Source: Aporhodopirellula sallentina SM41 (lineage in GTDB: Bacteria > Planctomycetota > Planctomycetia > Pirellulales > Pirellulaceae). From it: a stretch of DNA of 64,000 nucleotides. Shown piece after piece: positions 29,601 through 37,476 of this stretch. The DNA is taken from NCBI RefSeq assembly GCF_000346505.1, contig NZ_ANOH01000274.1:1-64000 (forward strand), in the 5' to 3' direction. The translations under genes and the position numbers were made by a program. The notes under the pieces were generated by a model. That model saw nothing but the letters and a program-made list of their open reading frames with translations, did not search any database and had not been told where the DNA came from. Position 1 is the first letter of the stretch; every line of letters starts with the position of its first letter.

Positions 29601-30016
29601 ATGCCGATGGTTCTCCGGTCATGACCGTCACCGGACTGACACTGACGCCCATCACGATCGTCGCACCTGCGACAACCACGGCAGATGAATCGGCGTCGGA
29701 CACCGATTCTGCGAATCAGCAACAAAAGTCACCGGAAGAAATTCGTCAAGATTTGCACGAACGGATTGCGGAAATCATGGGGCTCGAAATTGACGAAGTC
29801 CCTCTCGCCCAATCGCTCGATGCACTCGGCTTGGACAGCCTCATGGCGTTCGAACTTCGTGACGAAATGCAACAAGAATTTGGCATCGAAGTACCTCTGG
29901 ATTTATTTTTCGAAGACAGCACCTTGGATACATTCTTAAATCAAGTGATCGAACAGATTGCAACTGCCGAGCCTCCTGTCGCAAGCGAAGACGGATGGGT
30001 GGAGGGCGCCTTATGA
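26681..30016 (+). CDS. AT-less PKS module (KS-DH-ACP)
   Basis: 1111 aa. After a short charged N-terminal helix (NMASVLEALRKTKAGMQRLG), likely docking to the previous protein, comes a complete KS (~65-500): IVGIGCRFPG, Cys231 in DTACSSS, His366 in ETHGTGT and NVGHLEGAAG. The KS-AT linker is present (FVLSAKSPKALRQYA), but no acyltransferase core with GHSxGE follows. The chain passes straight into the post-AT linker (RVPLPTYPFQRSRRW), as if the AT had been excised. The DH domain (~690-990) is intact: His729 in HVVRGMKLFP, and LHPALLDACFQ. An ACP ends the protein (Ser1053 in GLDSL). No KR or ER. The extender unit must come from another AT, perhaps that of the upstream megasynthase (inference). 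ATGA overlaps at both ends imply translational coupling. Confidence 0.93.
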   Translation: MIQLPNSDDASDQDPARPGRGTRNSAVNENVPADGSLNMASVLEALRKTKAGMQRLGDRLSEPLAIVGIGCRFPGATSPDDFWELLHQGRAVDTHAGDRWTNELKSDREKQPGRITANRVGWLDQIDQFDAAFFGISGREAASLDPQQRLLLEVAWETFENAGIAPQSCRGRRVGAFVGMCSNDYLYRLTRRDSESIDTYMSTGNAHGAAAGRLSYVMDWRGPSVAVDTACSSSLTAVHLAARSLRYGDCDMAIAMGVNVILAPELSISLSQAGMLSPTGRCHAFSSDADGFVRGEGCGAVLLKRLSDAIKDQDPILCVVRGSATNQDGRSVGLTAPNGNAQQAVIRAAIADARLTAEQIDYLETHGTGTPLGDPIEVDALRQVFGPSREPSRPLQIGSVKTNVGHLEGAAGIAGMIKVILSLKNNYLPPHLHCDELSKAIDWQWPVEVIRQKRSWESAKPRIAGVSSFGFGGSNAHVILSDAPSVHPLSPAASTEGTVIARPVASGVQLENSPAPNLTPQPSLFVLSAKSPKALRQYAERFAASLSAISLPLVDVCFSAATTRDVFEHRIGIVAGTTQELVAELQRYADGNPSSQTITEVSTSENRLLGDDRVCELRSVAMAFLRGETISWKEHFPPTAKRVPLPTYPFQRSRRWIDDTPVCLPMSALSSKSVAPVDRLATTLLSTTHDAPARNVSTGHALLQRKLNLAGKETIFETNLEQFTYLHDHVVRGMKLFPAAGLLELALEAGRAVSPDLTSIDSFKILRPLPLRGSDPTCVQVIVSPGEQTRELTIAALDTLSENGQWHTIAQCRVANMSPQSDTPCPSEIPSHAPTEDETLALNTQCGTETSAHDHYKAMHDAGLNYGPAFRGLQSRRNTVVDGQTASTGRTKLPSGLDSDGYQLHPALLDACFQVAAGVIPSSTNAWIPVGVDHVAAHQSANADQTLQVTSTLRRSSNASTEDDSLSIDLTITDADGSPVMTVTGLTLTPITIVAPATTTADESASDTDSANQQQKSPEEIRQDLHERIAEIMGLEIDEVPLAQSLDALGLDSLMAFELRDEMQQEFGIEVPLDLFFEDSTLDTFLNQVIEQIATAEPPVASEDGWVEGAL

Positions 30017-33000
30017 ATGCCCCTGACATGACTGCCGAGAAGCTCTACCAACAACTACTTGACCGCCGAGTCGAACTTTGGTGTCAAGGAAAGATGCTTC
30101 GTTTCCGTGCACCCGACAACGCACTCGATCAGGAAACGATGACGTTACTGCGTCGTTTTAAGAAAGACCTGATCAAGATCATTCAAAGCGAAACGGCTCC
30201 GCAGGCTGACGAGAGTCGGTTCGAACCGACGACCGTGGGCCAACAGGCGCTGTACTTCCTACATCTTTCGGCGCCATACAGTCCTGCCTACAACGTCGCC
30301 TCGGCCTGCCGGATCTGCTCCCCGGTCGATCCTGCATCGATCAAAACATCCATCGATTTGCTGGTCGAGCGACATGAGTCGTTGCGTACGACGATGGAAA
30401 TGAAGTCCGGAAAACTGCTTCGAAAGATCCATCAGAACTCAACCGCCGATTTTGCATCGATCGAGATGCTCGGCGCCTCCGAAGAAGAAATATCCTCACG
30501 CGTGAAGGCCGAGTACGAACGTCCGTTCGATCTCGAAGCCGGACCACTCTTGAGGGTACGATTGATTCGCCGCTCCGACGACGAACAGATCCTTCTGATT
30601 GTGCTGCATCACATTGTCTTTGATGCCTGGTCACTTTGGATCTTCCAAGACGAGTTATTCCAGTTGCTCTCACAGGTAACCGGCGGTGAGATCGCGAAAC
30701 TCCAGTCGCCTCCGGCAACGTTCTCTGATTTCGTCAACGAACAAAGAAGCTGGGTGGAAAGCACCGAGGGCGAGAAAGACTGGCTCTACTGGGAAGATGA
30801 ACTCGGTGGACCGCTACCGACTCTCGATCTCGCGAGCGATTTTCGACGTCCCGCGAGAGCGGAATTTCGTGGCGCGACGCTGAATTTCCAGATTCCAGAA
30901 GAACTCTCGTCGGGTCTACGCGAACTCGCCAAGACACTCCGCCTGACCCCCTTTGCGTTGACGCTGTCGATCTTCAAAACGCTGTTGCATCGCATCGCGA
31001 ACCAAAACGATGTCATCGTGGGCACAACCACGTCGGGACGTTCACGCAGCGAGTTCAATCATGTGATTGGCTATTTCGTCAACTCGCTCGCGATCCGTTC
31101 GGAATCGAGCGATGATCCGACATTCGCCGATTTCGCCACCGGAGTGAAATCAAAAGTCCTCGGTGCGATCAAACACCAAGGTTATCCGTTCGCGTCGATC
31201 GTGGATCGTATCGGTCGGAAAAGAAATGGCAGTGGCAACCCGATCTTCAACGTCATGTTCGGCCTGCAGAAGCCCCGCTTCTGCGAAGCGGCAACCTTGC
31301 TGGGAGACCAATCCGCGGAGGTCGAATTGGCCGGACTGCGCGTTCGCCCGTACAACATGCGGCAACAGGAAGGTCAGTGCGACCTGACGATGGAATTGTT
31401 CGAAACCGAGCAGCTTTTCGTTGGCACACTGAAATACGACACCGACCTGTACTCCGAACGAACGGCAAGACGCATCGCCGACCAGTTCGTGCATCTCTGC
31501 GGTGAAGTGGTCAGGGATCCTTCGAAACGATTGTCACAGTACGATCTGGTTTCAAAATCCGAACGAGACGAGATTTTGGCGTTGTCCTCATCCGCCGCGC
31601 TCGAAACGTGGGATGGCACACTCGTTCATCAATGGGTGGCACGACAGGCTCAATCGCGCGCAGACGCGGTCGCCTGGGTGTGTGACGCTGAACAACAGAC
31701 CTATGCCCAACTCGATCGTGCCAGCGACGTGATCGCGCATGAACTCTGTGAACGTGGCGTCACGAAGGGATCATTGGTTGCCTGCTGTTTTGCTCGGTGC
31801 TTTGAAACCGCCTCCGTTGTTTTGGGCATCATGAAAGCCGGTGCGGTTTACGTTCCGCTGGATTGCGAAAGTCCCATCACCCGCAACGAGAACATTCTTC
31901 GTTCGTGCGGGGCGGATACCTTGATCACCGACAACTCAGACTTGATCTCCGTCGTTGAATCGAGCGACGTTTGCTGTATCCCAATGCCCCACGTTGTTGA
32001 TCTGGTTTCCTCCGCCGACGAACAACGTCACGAGATTGACGTCGCGGCGTCGCCATCGGACACCGTCTACATCCTCCATACCTCCGGTTCCACCGGCAGT
32101 GCCAAAGGTGTCTGCGTTTCCCACGCCGCGTTGGCCCAGCACATCGTATCGATCAGTTCGGTCTACAAATTGACCGAAGACGACAGGGTCCTGCAGTTCA
32201 GCAACCTGACGTTCGATCCTTCGCTCGAACAAATGTTTTCGGCATGGCATGCCGGTGCGATGGTTGTTGCGAGAGGGAACGCCCTTTGGTCGCCCGAAAC
32301 TCTCTGGGAAAACGTCAGTCAACATGGTTTGACCGTAATCAACCTACCGCCCGCCTACTTCCAGCATTGCGGCGGGTTGATCGACCAGGATCATGACCTC
32401 AGTTCGCTACGATTGATGATCCTCGGTGGTGACGTTTTCCCGAGCGAATCAGTTTCCGCGTGGCGGTCTCGCGGCGTGCGTATTCTCAACGCTTATGGCC
32501 CCACCGAAGCCGTCGTCACCGCAACCACCTACGAAGTTTCGCCGGGGCAACACGCTCGGTCCGCTACGCCAATCGGCCGCCCACGGCCAGGCAGCAGAGC
32601 GTATGTTCTCGACGATGAAGGTCGACTGTGTCCGCTCGGCGCGGTCGGACGCCTTTTCCTCGCCGGCCCCATGCTCGCCGACGGTTACTGGCGAGACAGC
32701 CAACTCACCGAGAACGCGTTCTGCCGCGATCCATTCGTCGATGCGGAATCACCATCCTTAATGTACGACACCGGTGACCGGGCTCGCTGGAACCCTGACG
32801 GTCAACTCGAATTCCTCGGACGGATCGATCAACAGATCAAGGTCGATGGCATTCGTGCCGATACCTCGGAAGTTGAATCAGCGATCAACGCTATGCCGGA
32901 AGTCATGCGATGCTGCGTACGTCTGAATACCGACGAAGGAACGTCACAATCCGAGTTAGTCGCCTGGATTCAACCGACCGACAATACTCTGCGTGAAGAT

Positions 33001-33453
33001 AACGCGTCTCAAATAGGTGAGTATCAAAACAAGACCCTCGCTCATCTGCGGACGGTTCTTCCGCGATACATGGTTCCTCGACGTATCGTTGTGATGGAAT
33101 CGCTGCCTCTGACCGCATCGGGGAAGATTGCTCATCGGATGCTGCCACGTCCTGCCAAGTCCGAACGTCGGACGACGTGCGAATACGTTGAACCACAAAA
33201 CGAATGGCAAACAACCTTGGCGTCGATTTGGGAAGAAGAGCTCGGTGTGCCCAAGGTAGGGATCAACGACAACTTTTTTGATCTCGGCGGTGCATCGCTG
33301 ACGAGTCTGCGGATCATCACTCGCGCCAACGATGCCGGATTGACGCGGAACAATGGGCCGATGAAACCGGAAGTGTTATTCGAATACCAAACGATTTCTG
33401 AGCTGTACGAACATCTCGGTGCTCCCGAATTGACTCCCTGTGGCCAATCATGA
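30013..33453 (+). CDS. NRPS module (docking-C-A-PCP) without release domain
   Basis: 1146 aa. The first ~55 residues (AEKLYQQLLDRRVELW, GKMLRFRAPDNAL) look like a TubC-type N-terminal docking domain. The condensation domain (~65-500) has HHIVFDAW with His200 and Asp204; the usual Gly after the Asp is Ala. The adenylation domain (~540-1030) shows LHTSGSTGSAKG, NAYGPTEAVVTAT, YDTGDRARWNPDGQ and the Lys motif TASGKI. The specificity pocket read by eye is D-P-E-A-M-L-A-V-T-K, which I cannot match to a known amino acid. The carrier domain has Ser1095 in DLGGASLTSL. There is no thioesterase or reductase domain. It should add one amino acid to the polyketide chain; release then falls to the next protein (inference). 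Start taken at the ATG overlapping the PKS stop. Confidence 0.93.
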   Translation: MNAPDMTAEKLYQQLLDRRVELWCQGKMLRFRAPDNALDQETMTLLRRFKKDLIKIIQSETAPQADESRFEPTTVGQQALYFLHLSAPYSPAYNVASACRICSPVDPASIKTSIDLLVERHESLRTTMEMKSGKLLRKIHQNSTADFASIEMLGASEEEISSRVKAEYERPFDLEAGPLLRVRLIRRSDDEQILLIVLHHIVFDAWSLWIFQDELFQLLSQVTGGEIAKLQSPPATFSDFVNEQRSWVESTEGEKDWLYWEDELGGPLPTLDLASDFRRPARAEFRGATLNFQIPEELSSGLRELAKTLRLTPFALTLSIFKTLLHRIANQNDVIVGTTTSGRSRSEFNHVIGYFVNSLAIRSESSDDPTFADFATGVKSKVLGAIKHQGYPFASIVDRIGRKRNGSGNPIFNVMFGLQKPRFCEAATLLGDQSAEVELAGLRVRPYNMRQQEGQCDLTMELFETEQLFVGTLKYDTDLYSERTARRIADQFVHLCGEVVRDPSKRLSQYDLVSKSERDEILALSSSAALETWDGTLVHQWVARQAQSRADAVAWVCDAEQQTYAQLDRASDVIAHELCERGVTKGSLVACCFARCFETASVVLGIMKAGAVYVPLDCESPITRNENILRSCGADTLITDNSDLISVVESSDVCCIPMPHVVDLVSSADEQRHEIDVAASPSDTVYILHTSGSTGSAKGVCVSHAALAQHIVSISSVYKLTEDDRVLQFSNLTFDPSLEQMFSAWHAGAMVVARGNALWSPETLWENVSQHGLTVINLPPAYFQHCGGLIDQDHDLSSLRLMILGGDVFPSESVSAWRSRGVRILNAYGPTEAVVTATTYEVSPGQHARSATPIGRPRPGSRAYVLDDEGRLCPLGAVGRLFLAGPMLADGYWRDSQLTENAFCRDPFVDAESPSLMYDTGDRARWNPDGQLEFLGRIDQQIKVDGIRADTSEVESAINAMPEVMRCCVRLNTDEGTSQSELVAWIQPTDNTLREDNASQIGEYQNKTLAHLRTVLPRYMVPRRIVVMESLPLTASGKIAHRMLPRPAKSERRTTCEYVEPQNEWQTTLASIWEEELGVPKVGINDNFFDLGGASLTSLRIITRANDAGLTRNNGPMKPEVLFEYQTISELYEHLGAPELTPCGQS

Positions 33454-35516
33454 ACATCAACCATTCCATTCTCGAAAGCGTCGGCACGTACCTGCCACCA
33501 CAGGTCGTCACCACGCGTGAAATTCTTGATGGTTGCGTACGCCCTGTTCGCGTGCCTCTGGAACGTCTGACCGGAATTCGATCGCGTCACTTCGCAGCCG
33601 ACGATGAGTACGCGATTGACCTGGCGTCCAACGCGATCCAGGATTGCTTGAAACACTCGACGATCCATGCCGATCAGTTCGACCTATTGATCAGCGCCAA
33701 CATATCGCGTTGGGACGGTCCATCGCGTGTCGGTTACGAACCATCCACCGCGATCGCGCTAAAACGTTTGATGGGTTTTGACAATGCGATCGCGTTCGAC
33801 ATTTCCAACGCGTGTGCGAGCATGTGGACGGCGGTCTATGTTGCCGATGCGTTCATTCAATCCGGAGCCGTTCGCAGTGCGATGGTGGTCAGCGGTGAAT
33901 ACATCTCGCACCTGACACGTACCGCGCAGCTCGAGATGGACGGTTATCTCGATCCTCAACTCGCCTCGCTCACACTCGGTGATGCGGGCGTTGCGGTTGC
34001 CATGAGCGCGTCACCGCGGCGAGGCGAAGGCTTTACCGAGTTCGACATGTACACGCTCGGCCACTACAGCCGGTTGTGCATCGCAAAACCGAGCGATCAA
34101 CCACACGGCGGTGCGGTCATGCACACCGATGCGGTTCAGGTAACCGCGGCAATCGTTCCGCACGCCGCCGCTCACGCCGTTCATGTCCTCAAAGAAAGCG
34201 GACATCACGTCAATGATATCCAACACATCATCCCGCACCAAACGTCGCGACTGACGATCCGTGGTGCGATTGAGGAAATCGCGAAACAGTTTCAAACTGA
34301 TTGCACCGATCAAATGATCGACAACTTGGAACTGCGAGGGAACACCGCCAGCACGACACACTTCCTAGCGTTCCGTGACAACATCGACAACGGAAGAATT
34401 CGAACCGGCGACAGAGTCCTCTTTGCGATCTCGGGTTCTGGGCAAACCAGTGGCACGGCGGTCTACCATTGCAACGATCTGCCTGACCGAATCCGACGGG
34501 CTAACGATAACAACAACGGCAGTTCCACCAACGGGCACGCCAACCACCTCTTGATCGACTCGCCAACGCAAGACTCCATGAGCGTTGCGATGTCGACGCC
34601 GTTCCGGTTCGAATCGGTTGCAATGGCGACACCTGTCGATGGCGAACGTGCCGACACGTTGACGTTGCTACATCAGGCTGCTGAAACGAGCATCAAAGAA
34701 GCGAACATCGATCGCTCCACCATCGAGCTGTTGATCTCAACCGGCATCTATCGGACGGAATACCTCACCGAACCCGCCCTCGCGGCGTTGCTGGCCGGCG
34801 ACCTCAAACTCAACGCCGATCAGGCGGCAACGGACCCTGTAAAGTCGTTCGCGTTCGATCTGCTCAACGGTTCCATCGGCTTCTTAAACGCGTGTCACCT
34901 GATCTGTGAGATGGGACGTGCCGGGCGTATCGAACGAGCGATGGTGGTTGCCTCCGAGATCGAAAACAATGCTGACGTTCCCGACAAACCAACCATCGGC
35001 ATCACCGAGATGGCATCCGCCGCCATCCTGAGTGAATCTGAAGATGGTGAAACTGGTTTTCACGCGTTTCGGTTCGATCACTACCCTGAATTCCAAGACG
35101 AATACAAGGTCTTCGCCAACATCGAGAACAAGATTGGCAAGCCGTTCTTGGAACACACCATCGCTGAAGGATGGAAGAAGAGTCTCCTGCCGTGCATCCG
35201 ACAAAGCGTGGAACGGTTCCTCGACGAGAATTCTCTGACGAATGAGGACATCGATTGGTGGTTGCCTCCGCAAACCAGCGATGATTTCTTGCAAGGTTTT
35301 GCGAACGAATTGGAACTCGCCTTCGATCGCATGATCGTTGCGACCCAACGAGGTCCCGATGCATTCACGTCCTCGACCCCGTTGGCGATGCTTGCCGCCG
35401 GCGTGTCCGATCAAAACGGCAATCCTGACGACACTCGCCCCTCGGCAGGCGACCAAGGGTTGATCATCAACATTGGTTCAGGCTTACAGGTTGGTTGTGC
35501 CTTGTATCGTTTTTGA
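33450..35516 (+). CDS. Fused KASIII and pseudo-KASIII protein
   Basis: 688 aa built of two beta-ketoacyl-ACP synthase III-like (thiolase fold) halves. The N-terminal half (~1-345) keeps the Cys-His-Asn triad: Cys122 in DISNACASMW, His263 in IIPHQTSRL and Asn298 in GNTASTT, with GSGQTSGTAVYH near its end. An Asn/Ser-rich linker follows (NDNNNGSSTNGH). The C-terminal half (~375-688) has the same fold pattern (FDLLNGSIGFLNA, WWLPPQTSDDF, NIGSGLQVGCALYRF), but Ser475 replaces the Cys and Pro607 replaces the His, so it is probably inactive. The fusion mimics the natural KASIII dimer as one chain. Last gene of the ATGA-coupled operon and the best candidate for chain release, either by Claisen condensation or acyl transfer (inference). 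Confidence 0.9.
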   Translation: MNINHSILESVGTYLPPQVVTTREILDGCVRPVRVPLERLTGIRSRHFAADDEYAIDLASNAIQDCLKHSTIHADQFDLLISANISRWDGPSRVGYEPSTAIALKRLMGFDNAIAFDISNACASMWTAVYVADAFIQSGAVRSAMVVSGEYISHLTRTAQLEMDGYLDPQLASLTLGDAGVAVAMSASPRRGEGFTEFDMYTLGHYSRLCIAKPSDQPHGGAVMHTDAVQVTAAIVPHAAAHAVHVLKESGHHVNDIQHIIPHQTSRLTIRGAIEEIAKQFQTDCTDQMIDNLELRGNTASTTHFLAFRDNIDNGRIRTGDRVLFAISGSGQTSGTAVYHCNDLPDRIRRANDNNNGSSTNGHANHLLIDSPTQDSMSVAMSTPFRFESVAMATPVDGERADTLTLLHQAAETSIKEANIDRSTIELLISTGIYRTEYLTEPALAALLAGDLKLNADQAATDPVKSFAFDLLNGSIGFLNACHLICEMGRAGRIERAMVVASEIENNADVPDKPTIGITEMASAAILSESEDGETGFHAFRFDHYPEFQDEYKVFANIENKIGKPFLEHTIAEGWKKSLLPCIRQSVERFLDENSLTNEDIDWWLPPQTSDDFLQGFANELELAFDRMIVATQRGPDAFTSSTPLAMLAAGVSDQNGNPDDTRPSAGDQGLIINIGSGLQVGCALYRF

Positions 35517-35642
35517 GATATTCCGGGACCGTCTTTCACTTGCAAACATCCACCTGCAAACAGGGTCCCCCATCGAGCCCGTCATGGATTGCTGTACGAT
35601 GAAGGGCGCATTTGCCCACCCGCGTGTCCATCAGGATGAATC

Positions 35643-36347
35643 ATGACTCACGACGAATCTGTTTTGCTGGCCGTTGACGATGTCTGCAAGGACTACCCCG
35701 ACGGAAACGTGCGAGCCCTCGACCACGTCAGTTTCGAAATTCATTCAGGCGAATATGTCGCCATCATGGGCCCGAGCGGCAGCGGAAAATCCACGCTGCT
35801 GAGCATCCTGGGAACCTTGGACCGTCCCACCTCGGGGAAGGTCATCTTCGAAGGAAACGTGGTCGACTCTTCCACGGACCTCGACGAACTCCGTTCCCGA
35901 GCGATCGGTTTCATCTTCCAATCGTTTTATCTGCTACCAACGTTAACCGCATTGGAGAACGTTCAGGTTCCCATGTTCGGAAGAGGAATGACGGGAGCAC
36001 AGCGGATTGAAAAGGCCAGAGAACTCATCAACGCGGTAGGCATGAGTGAGCGAGAGAAACACCTTCCCAAACAACTCTCGGTAGGACAACGCCAACGCAT
36101 CGCCATCGCACGTTCGTTGGCGAACGATCCTCGTCTGTTGCTCGCGGACGAACCGACGGGAAACCTTGATACCGTAACCGCAGCAGGAATCCTCGAACTA
36201 TTCGATGAACTGCATGATGACCGAAAGATGACACTCGTCACGGTCACGCACAGTGAAGAGGTTGCTTTGGCGGCACAACGTGTCCTTCGCGTACGCGATG
36301 GACGTATCGAATCTGACGAAATCAACAAGACGTTGCAATCTTCCTGA
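35643..36347 (+). CDS. LolD/MacB-type ABC transporter ATPase
   Basis: 234-aa ATPase subunit that would drive a MacB/LolCE-type exporter from the cytoplasmic side. Walker A GPSGSGKST, the Q-loop region FIFQSFYLLPTLTALENV, the signature LSVGQRQR (Val in place of the usual Gly), Walker B LLLADEPTGNLD and the H-loop VTHSEEVA are all visible. Length and motifs are typical of LolD/YbbA proteins. It starts 126 bp after the KASIII fusion on the same strand and may be read from the PKS operon. No permease is next to it; the permease at 13608-14735 is the nearest candidate partner. Confidence 0.93.
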   Translation: MTHDESVLLAVDDVCKDYPDGNVRALDHVSFEIHSGEYVAIMGPSGSGKSTLLSILGTLDRPTSGKVIFEGNVVDSSTDLDELRSRAIGFIFQSFYLLPTLTALENVQVPMFGRGMTGAQRIEKARELINAVGMSEREKHLPKQLSVGQRQRIAIARSLANDPRLLLADEPTGNLDTVTAAGILELFDELHDDRKMTLVTVTHSEEVALAAQRVLRVRDGRIESDEINKTLQSS

Positions 36348-36356
36348 CGAACGATT

Positions 36357-37415
36357 TCATACCGCGGACATCTCTTTCGCCTTCTCTTCGTTGGCTTGCT
36401 CTTGCAAGTCCATCAACTCTTGAATCACCCCGGTGTATCCTTGAGTGATATGTGCCTTCGTTCGAAACTCCTCGTCTTTCATCAATTCCCGGTGCAACTC
36501 GCTCAGCCGATAGCCCGGCACGGACGGAAACAGATGATGCTCGAGGTGATAGTTCACCCCGTATGGCGCGATTAGCAACCGTTCAACAAAGTTCGGCAAC
36601 ACCGTCCGAGTGTCGTTCAATTCGTGATCACCCCGTGTGCCAAGGTGTTCTGCGGTGGCTCGGATACGGTTGATCAGATTCAGTACCGTAATTCCTGCCA
36701 ACATGTAAATGACGACCAAGAGGATTGTGGTGCGCGGGTCAATTTTGAGTGCGATGGCAAAAAAGGAATACACACAGGCCGTCGATAACACGTAGAGCAC
36801 TCTGCATCGCGGTGGGAAATCAGGCGAGCGAAAGTTGTTCCACGGCGCCCAGTGTTTGTACAGAATCCAACCTCGCAGAAAGTTGATTCCGAACACGCTG
36901 CGGATGAGGGTCAAGAACAAACCGAGTCGTGTCTTCGGCCACTCAAACCATTCCTGTTCCTCTTGCTGCGCGGCAAGGTCCTGGTCTTCTTCTGTGTTCG
37001 TATAGCGATGATGCCGAAAGTGCGTCTTTCGGTACAACGTCGTGCTCATCCCGATCGGGAAAGCAACAAAAAGATCCGAGACGACGTCGTTGAGCACACG
37101 GTTCTTGTACAGAAGATAGTGAGCTCCGTCGTGCATCAAGACACCGAGAGCCTGCATCCGGCTGGCCAGCACAATCATGCTGACCAGATAGACCGCCCAA
37201 TGATTCACTTTGGCCGCGACCACGATCGCGCCAATCATGACGATCCACTGCACTGCGATGTAAAGCGTCGAGCGAACGGCGCTCACTTGAGAGAGCGAAC
37301 GAACGAGCTCGACGTGTCGCTTTCGCGAGAAACGATCCAGGGCGCGAGTGGGCTCCGCATCCGTTGGGCTTTTTTGCAGCGTCGCCTCACGCAAGATCTG
37401 GTCGACGGTTCTCAT
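36357..37415 (-). CDS. Membrane fatty acid desaturase
   Basis: 352-aa di-iron integral membrane desaturase introducing a double bond into an acyl chain. The three histidine boxes are intact: HDGAH near residue 117, HFRHHRYTN near 153 and YHLEHHLFPS near 300. Hydrophobic segments surround them (WIVMIGAIVVAAKV; VYLVSMIVLASRM; TTILLVVIYMLAGI). It is convergent with the ABC ATPase, stop to stop only 9 bp apart. Its place at the edge of the PKS locus suggests it could supply an unsaturated starter acid or modify the product, but it may serve ordinary membrane lipids. Confidence 0.92.
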   Translation of the reverse strand: MRTVDQILREATLQKSPTDAEPTRALDRFSRKRHVELVRSLSQVSAVRSTLYIAVQWIVMIGAIVVAAKVNHWAVYLVSMIVLASRMQALGVLMHDGAHYLLYKNRVLNDVVSDLFVAFPIGMSTTLYRKTHFRHHRYTNTEEDQDLAAQQEEQEWFEWPKTRLGLFLTLIRSVFGINFLRGWILYKHWAPWNNFRSPDFPPRCRVLYVLSTACVYSFFAIALKIDPRTTILLVVIYMLAGITVLNLINRIRATAEHLGTRGDHELNDTRTVLPNFVERLLIAPYGVNYHLEHHLFPSVPGYRLSELHRELMKDEEFRTKAHITQGYTGVIQELMDLQEQANEEKAKEMSAV

Positions 37416-37476
37416 CGGATCGGCATCGGATTTTCAGGTGGGTCATCAATGTTCGTTTGCCCACAGTTTACTCCGA

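Noticed and set aside
16644-35516. Locus considered as a PUFA synthase or heterocyst-glycolipid cluster
   Set aside because: It lacks the tandem ACP array and FabA-like DH pair of PUFA synthases, and adds FAAL, methyltransferase and NRPS parts not in the core glycolipid set.
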